A DNA stretch of 9,779 bases, taken from contig JAISRQ010000113.1 of assembly GCA_031273545.1 (NCBI GenBank), forward strand, positions 1-9,779. Reading direction: 5' to 3'. Every line of letters starts with the position of its first letter. Position 1 is the stretch's first letter. The notes under the pieces were generated by a model. It did not search any database. It was given only the letters and a program-made list of their open reading frames with translations, and was not told where the DNA came from. The stretch is from Holosporales bacterium (GTDB lineage: Bacteria > Pseudomonadota > Alphaproteobacteria > BNTO01). A program made the translations under genes and the position numbers. Positions 5,823 to 9,779 of the stretch are shown here, piece after piece.

Positions 5823-6527
5823 TTACGCTAGCCCTCCAAGGCGCAGCTCCACATGTCGACTCATCAGTGGCACCAGCTCCATGTTATGAGTAGCAACCAC
5901 GGCGGCAATGTTCTTTTGCTGAGTCAAGTTCAACAAAACCTCAAACACATGTCGTGCAGTGTAATCATCCAAATTTCCTGTAGGTTCGTCTGCAAGGATG
6001 ATTTGCGGGTCATTAATAAGCGCCCTAGCAATTGCGACGCGCTGCTGTTCGCCACCGGAAAGCTGTGATGGAAAATGGTGTGTCCTGTGTTCGAGGTTCA
6101 TATCCCTAAGCAAGTCCCTCGCCTTGTCCTTTGCTTCCGTACGGGGCTTGCCCAAAATTAATTGCGGCAACATAACGTTTTCAAGGGCTGTTAATTCAGA
6201 CAAAAGATGGTGATACTGGTAGACAAAGCCTATAAAGTTGCGACGAAACTTGTCACGCAGCGTCGCGTTGTTCTTGCACGAAAATGTCGTGCCTGCAACT
6301 GTGACCTCGCCCTCCGTTGGAGAATCTATTAAGCCCATAATTTGGAGAAGTGTCGTCTTTCCTGTTCCGCTCGCACCGGTCAAGGCGACTATGTCGCGCG
6401 GAAACAAATCAAAGTCGACCCCTTTCAATACCTCTAAAGAATTTCCACTTTGAATGAATGTTTTCTTTACGTTCCTTATTGACAAAGCCATTGAAGCCAT
6501 AAGCGTCTGATACCCAGCCCCGCGCAT
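5823..6527 (-). CDS. lolD: Lipoprotein-releasing ABC transporter, ATP-binding protein LolD
   Basis: ATPase of the LolCDE complex, which extracts outer-membrane lipoproteins from the inner membrane and hands them to LolA. Visible ABC motifs: Walker A Gly-Ala-Ser-Gly-Thr-Gly-Lys-Thr (51-58), Q-loop Tyr-Gln-Tyr-His-His-Leu-Leu (103-109), signature Leu-Ser-Gly-Gly-Glu-Gln (146-151), Walker B Ile-Leu-Ala-Asp-Glu-Pro-Thr (177-183) and switch His204. The His-His-Leu-Leu after the Q-loop is typical of the LolD/MacB group. Up to 234 residues. The start is uncertain: ATGs at 6527, 6500 and 6491 are all in frame and none has a clear Shine-Dalgarno; family alignment favours 6500 or 6491, since conserved sequence begins just after. 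lolC/lolE is not adjacent, which is unusual. The gene follows tRNA-Leu(CAA) after only 17 bp and is probably on its transcript. Confidence 0.88.
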   Translation of the reverse strand: MRGAGYQTLMASMALSIRNVKKTFIQSGNSLEVLKGVDFDLFPRDIVALTGASGTGKTTLLQIMGLIDSPTEGEVTVAGTTFSCKNNATLRDKFRRNFIGFVYQYHHLLSELTALENVMLPQLILGKPRTEAKDKARDLLRDMNLEHRTHHFPSQLSGGEQQRVAIARALINDPQIILADEPTGNLDDYTARHVFEVLLNLTQQKNIAAVVATHNMELVPLMSRHVELRLGGLA

Positions 6528-6544
6528 GAAGGTTTATGAAACAA

Positions 6545-6630
6545 TGGTACCCTCGGGGAGACTTGAACTCCCACACCTGGAAGGTAATAGATTTTGAGTC
6601 TATCGCGTCTACCAATTCCGCCACAAGGGC
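6545..6630 (-). tRNA. tRNA-Leu (anticodon CAA)
   Basis: Class II tRNA on the minus strand with an encoded CCA (complement of 6545-6547). Acceptor GCCCTTG pairs with CGAGGGT, anticodon stem ATAGA/TCTAT holds loop CTCAAAA (anticodon is the complement of 6594-6596), the variable arm is ACCT/AGGT, and the T-arm is GGGAG/CTCCC with loop TTCAAGT. It reads codon TTG. The first acceptor pair is G1-U72 instead of the usual G1-C72. Confidence 0.95.
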
Positions 6631-6640
6631 CCATACGCAC

Positions 6641-6669
6641 AATCTCGCAAAAAATAGAGAGGATGTCAA
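6641..6669 (-). promoter_or_regulatory. Promoter of tRNA-Leu(CAA), probably also of lolD
   Basis: A perfect TTGACA (complement of 6664-6669) is followed after 17 bases by GAGATT (complement of 6641-6646), and the tRNA begins 10 bases later. The -10 is poor, but the spacer shares CTCT and TTTGC with the promoter of the other tRNA pair. Confidence 0.5.
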
Positions 6670-7021
6670 TGCCATGAAAATATTTGTGCTCACTATTTAG
6701 ATGGTTTGTACAAAAATAACAATAAATGGCTAAATCCCTGAAAAAAAATAAAAAAGGGAATTTAACCATAACTAATCGTACTACACAACTGTTTTGTTGG
6801 GTTAGCAATTTTCGCAAACATATAGGGCCATCAAAGAAGGAAGAACAGATGCTGAACAATTGCAAGCATTTGTTTCCCCAAAAGGTCCGTAATATTGGAA
6901 AGTCGCTGTATTCAGGCGTAAGTTGCCAAACATCAATTTTCAAAGAACGACACAGAAAACCGAGGTTGCGGCCGCAGGTTTTACACCAAGAATGCAGCCC
7001 AAAAAACCGTGTGTACAATTT
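6670..7021. other. Gap of about 350 bp, possibly an old gene remnant
   Basis: No gene is supported. Long open frames exist on both strands (plus strand from 6726; minus strand ending at 6476, where it runs through the tRNA) but neither product resembles a protein and neither has a ribosome binding site. Another plus-strand frame, around 6805-7000, reads like coding sequence (Ala-Ile-Lys-Glu-Gly-Arg-Thr-Asp-Ala-Glu-Gln-Leu-Gln) broken by an in-frame stop after Lys-Gly-Pro; it may be a decayed gene of unknown family. No terminator of the DASS gene was recognised. Confidence 0.3.
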
Positions 7022-8440
7022 TCACCAATACCCCAAAATCTTCCACCATATGCCTCCAAATATTCCCCATATGGCGAAGTATATTAGTGTCGTAATAAAC
7101 CCGATCCTCCACCAAAGGCGTTGATCTATATAACCAGTGTTAAAGTACAGCGGACAGGATGACGACCCGTAAGGCGTAACAAATCCACAATATGCTGTAA
7201 TAATCCCTAGTGTCATGCACCCAAGCTTGGCTGGCACCCCACACGCAATCAGTAGCTGCGCAAACGGCGGAAACATTGCACATGCATGCAACACGTTTCC
7301 AGGAACTAAGTATCTGGCGAAATAGTACGTTACGGAGACGACACATAGCGCCAATGGCCACGCCATCCCCGACACACTTCCCCGCAATACGAGCGAATAA
7401 TGCTGAATTAAACCAAATTCCGTAAGTTTAAGCGCCATTACGTTTAGAATTGACAGCCATATACATATAGACCAAATATCCTTAGCTCCAGTCAGATCCT
7501 CTGCATCAAGGACGTTCGTGGCAAGTAGCGCACATAATCCCCCTAACGCAACAACCCCTGTTGGAACATGTATTACGTCCCCGAATATCCAGCAAGTCAA
7601 CATCCCAATGAATACAAACATTGTGATGTATTCTTTCTTACTCATAGGAGGCATGGTGCTAAGTTGCTTTTGGGCGATTTCACCCGCATTTGCAATTTTC
7701 GTTAACTGTGGTGGTGATAACTTGTACATAATCCACGGCATGGCAAACAAACACAGTAAACCTGGGACACTCGCAATAATGAACCATTCAATCCAAGATA
7801 CGTGTATTCCTATGTCTGCCATAAAATTTTGGCAGATTGGGTTACTTGCAACTGAGGTCAAAAACACAGCACAAGTCAGCTGATTCGCGTGAACAGAGCA
7901 TAGGCTTAAGAAACGGCCGACAACGCCTTCTGTGTGATTAGTAGCAAAGCTTCCAAGTGATTCGCTGATTGAAACGGTTAAGGGAACAGTGACACAAGAT
8001 GCCCTTGCCGTGTTGCTGGGGATCATTGGGGACAAAATTAACTCACCAAACGTTATACCATAAGCAAGGCTAAGCGAGCTGTGTCCCATTTTTTGAATGA
8101 AAAAACACGCAGTCCTGTGGCCAAGATTGGTTTTCACGAACGACTTGGCCGCAATCGACGCAAAAACAACAAGCCACACGACGCTTTGTCCAAAGCAAGC
8201 AAACCCCTCGGATGCGGGGATTAACTTGAAAATGAGACATGCAAAGAAGCCAATTAATGTAACAACAACCATGGGGTACGGCTGTAAGAGCACGCCTAGA
8301 ATGACCGCAATAAATATCCCAAAAATAGGGAATGCCTTGGGGTCGACTCCAGCTGGCGGAGGCAAAATTGCGATCATGGCACCGACAAGGGTAATTATTA
8401 ATAGTATAAATCCTGAACTTAGCCTTATGCTTTTCGGCAC
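7022..8440 (-). CDS. DASS-family 2-oxoglutarate/malate-type carrier
   Basis: Inner-membrane secondary carrier of the divalent anion:sodium symporter family, closest in pattern to the plastid DiT1/chlamydial SODiT1 2-oxoglutarate/malate translocators and their bacterial relatives. The 472 residues are nearly all hydrophobic helices with short loops. Two signatures are clear: Ser-Pro-Met-Ile-Pro-Ser-Asn-Thr-Ala-Arg-Ala (about 138-148), the first anion-binding Ser-Asn-Thr motif, and Thr-Pro-Tyr-Gly-Ser-Ser (422-427) with Tyr-Phe-Asn-Thr-Gly-Tyr, the second half-site region. The tail Leu-Trp-Trp-Arg-Ile-Gly-Phe ... Gly-Gly-Ile-Trp-Trp-Lys-Ile-Leu-Gly is typical of this branch. The start GTG at 8440 is chosen because GGGAG lies six bases before it; an in-frame TTG at 8458 has no such site and would add six residues. 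For an intracellular bacterium it would import host dicarboxylates as carbon and energy source. The exact substrate and exchange mode are not readable from sequence. Confidence 0.88.
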   Translation of the reverse strand: MPKSIRLSSGFILLIITLVGAMIAILPPPAGVDPKAFPIFGIFIAVILGVLLQPYPMVVVTLIGFFACLIFKLIPASEGFACFGQSVVWLVVFASIAAKSFVKTNLGHRTACFFIQKMGHSSLSLAYGITFGELILSPMIPSNTARASCVTVPLTVSISESLGSFATNHTEGVVGRFLSLCSVHANQLTCAVFLTSVASNPICQNFMADIGIHVSWIEWFIIASVPGLLCLFAMPWIMYKLSPPQLTKIANAGEIAQKQLSTMPPMSKKEYITMFVFIGMLTCWIFGDVIHVPTGVVALGGLCALLATNVLDAEDLTGAKDIWSICIWLSILNVMALKLTEFGLIQHYSLVLRGSVSGMAWPLALCVVSVTYYFARYLVPGNVLHACAMFPPFAQLLIACGVPAKLGCMTLGIITAYCGFVTPYGSSSCPLYFNTGYIDQRLWWRIGFITTLIYFAIWGIFGGIWWKILGYW

Positions 8441-8446
8441 AATTGA

Positions 8447-8451
8447 CTCCC
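8447..8451 (-). promoter_or_regulatory. Ribosome binding site deciding the start of the DASS carrier
   Basis: GGGAG on the minus strand, six bases before GTG 8438-8440. The alternative TTG start at 8458 would place this site inside the coding sequence. Confidence 0.55.
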
Positions 8452-8458
8452 GTTTCAA

Positions 8459-8701
8459 TAGAACAACGCTAACATTCTTACTTATTTAAGCTACAAAAGC
8501 AATTGCATATGTTTCGTCTTTTTTGAGAATTGCAATCTTTTATATATTGTTATTTCCACAAAATTATCAAAATTCTCGGGTTGCACCACATTACGACTGG
8601 TCTTTAAATTTTGTAGATAACGTCACTCTTGTTGATTTATTTGATTATCATACCTTTATCTTGTACGATGGGGCATTATTCGTGTGCTGCTTATATGACT
8701 T
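8459..8701. other. Intergenic region between divergent genes
   Basis: About 240 AT-rich bases that must hold the promoters of the DASS carrier (minus) and the SWIM gene (plus). The best plus-strand candidate is TTGATT, 17 bases, TTTATC near 8633-8661; on the minus strand only weak boxes are seen. No gene or conserved RNA is recognised. Confidence 0.35.
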
Positions 8702-9779
8702 ATGGCTAATGTTTATGGGAAAACGTGGTGGGGAAAAAAGTGGTTGGATGTATTCAACGAAATCTCCGACGAAAACAGGCTTCCACGCGGCAAAACGTAC
8801 GCGAATACGGGACGGGCGCACAGCATAAAAACCGAAAAAAACGTTATAACTGCGCGAGTAAATGGTTCGCGTCCCTCGCCATACAAAGTAAAAATCATTT
8901 TAAATGAGTTTACGGATGAACAAAAAGCAACAATATCCCAAATAATAAATGAGTCGCCAACAATTTTGTCTGCGCTGGTAAGCAAACAGCTTCCGCCCCA
9001 GCTCTTTGAGCGCTTAGAAGAGGCTGGCATCCACATATTCCCGCATGGTTGGCGGAACTTACAGGCGGATTGTAGTTGTCCTGATTGGGCCATGCCGTGC
9101 AAACATATTGCAGCAGTATTGTACCTAATTTGTGCAGAAATAGACAAAAACCCGTTCTTTGTTTTCCTTTTACACGGGTGTGACCTCCTTGGAATGCTGG
9201 GAGATTTGCAGCCCGAAAATGTCGATAAACTTTTGAAGGTTCCAAGTTTGACGTCCGTGTTAAATGACGGAAATGCGACAACAAGCGTGTTTGACCAAGC
9301 TGTTCTCGACAACATAGACCTAAGCGGAATAAGAAACTTAGGTGAAAATATTAAAAGCATGTTACGAGATGACCCTGTATTTTATGATAAAAATTTTCGA
9401 GAAATATTGTCTGATTGCTATAAGTTTTGGGCAAAGCACGTATACAGTCGCCTTACCTTTTTAGATTTTAAGCTCCCTCTTACCCGAGTACCAAAGGGAA
9501 GCAATGCTAAAAGTAAGTCAATAAAAAAAGAAACAGAAGAAGAAGTTTTTGCAAAGAAGTGGATGCATCCAGAGCAGATCGCAACATTATCGCTGGATTT
9601 TGAAGATAATTACGACATTTTTGATGTAAAGGCAGGGGATTATATTCCATTTCAAAAAAGAGACGCCTCGTTCCCACACTTAGCTAAGTTGCTTTACGAT
9701 ATTCCTAATTCGTACTTGCATAAGGTTTGCAATGAGCTGCGCTTTTTACATATGGTGTCACAGTTTGTTGGAAAGTTGA
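8702..9779 (+). CDS. SWIM zinc-finger protein, N-terminal part (runs off the right edge)
   Basis: Open without a stop to the window end: 359 codons. The start ATG 8702-8704 is the first possible one, as an in-frame TGA lies two codons upstream; no Shine-Dalgarno is visible. The N-terminus (Tyr-Gly-Lys-Thr-Trp-Trp-Gly-Lys-Lys-Trp, then Arg-Leu-Pro-Arg-Gly-Lys-Thr-Tyr-Ala, then Val-Asn-Gly-Ser-Arg-Pro-Ser-Pro-Tyr) is the typical lead-in of bacterial SWIM proteins. The SWIM finger itself is Cys124-Ser-Cys126 ... Cys133-Lys-His135, followed by Ile-Ala-Ala-Val-Leu. SWIM fingers bind DNA or proteins, and in bacteria this arrangement is often part of, or next to, an SNF2-type helicase. The remaining 220 residues, with a Lys/Glu-rich linker around 270-285, are not recognised. 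Whether a helicase domain follows lies beyond the window. Confidence 0.88.
   Translation, partial: MANVYGKTWWGKKWLDVFNEISDENRLPRGKTYANTGRAHSIKTEKNVITARVNGSRPSPYKVKIILNEFTDEQKATISQIINESPTILSALVSKQLPPQLFERLEEAGIHIFPHGWRNLQADCSCPDWAMPCKHIAAVLYLICAEIDKNPFFVFLLHGCDLLGMLGDLQPENVDKLLKVPSLTSVLNDGNATTSVFDQAVLDNIDLSGIRNLGENIKSMLRDDPVFYDKNFREILSDCYKFWAKHVYSRLTFLDFKLPLTRVPKGSNAKSKSIKKETEEEVFAKKWMHPEQIATLSLDFEDNYDIFDVKAGDYIPFQKRDASFPHLAKLLYDIPNSYLHKVCNELRFLHMVSQFVGKL

Noticed and set aside
6476..7018. 180-residue minus-strand frame
   Set aside because: It runs straight through tRNA-Leu(CAA) and into the 5' end of lolD in another frame; the translation is Cys/Phe-rich and not protein-like.
6726..7124. 132-residue plus-strand frame
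   Set aside because: Its end overlaps the DASS carrier in antisense, there is no Shine-Dalgarno, and the Lys/Asn-rich composition is that of AT-rich non-coding DNA.
8713..9360. 215-residue minus-strand frame
   Set aside because: Entirely antisense to the SWIM gene, whose family motifs are unmistakable on the plus strand.

Overview
The window looks like a piece of a reduced, AT-leaning alphaproteobacterial chromosome, most likely from an obligate intracellular bacterium of the Holosporales/Rickettsiales kind. This is inference. It rests on a plastid/chlamydia-type 2-oxoglutarate/malate carrier, single housekeeping genes (atpG, lolD, xthA) found outside their usual operons, wide non-coding gaps, a gene remnant, dispersed palindromic repeats and several exported proteins of unknown function. 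No species is claimed.

Layout. 1-1464 (+): a tandem pair of genes for a small exported protein of unknown family; the first copy is cut by the window edge. 1549-2352 (-): an exported protein with a likely GNAT acetyltransferase-type domain. 2353-2898: an AT-rich gap holding the C-terminal remnant of a PBP1A-like penicillin-binding protein. Together 1-2790 reads as an accessory insertion or deletion site. 2899-3945 (-): atpG, with an unusual Gln/Gly/Pro/Thr-rich insertion. 3946-4856: a gene-poor stretch with two tRNA genes (Thr-CGT, Leu-CAG), their promoter and terminator, and most copies of a ~50-bp hairpin repeat. 4857-5657 (-): xthA. 5823-6630 (-): tRNA-Leu(CAA) followed closely by lolD, probably one transcript. 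7022-8440 (-): a DASS-family dicarboxylate carrier. 8702 to the right edge (+): a SWIM zinc-finger protein, probably the N-terminal part of a SWIM/SNF2-type protein; it has no stop codon in the window.

The genes do not form one pathway. The housekeeping part covers energy (ATP synthase gamma, dicarboxylate uptake), DNA base-excision repair (exonuclease III), lipoprotein sorting (LolD) and translation (three tRNAs). The most interesting parts are the left accessory cluster of exported proteins beside a dead cell-wall gene, the insertion in AtpG, and the hairpin repeat family confined to the non-coding gaps.
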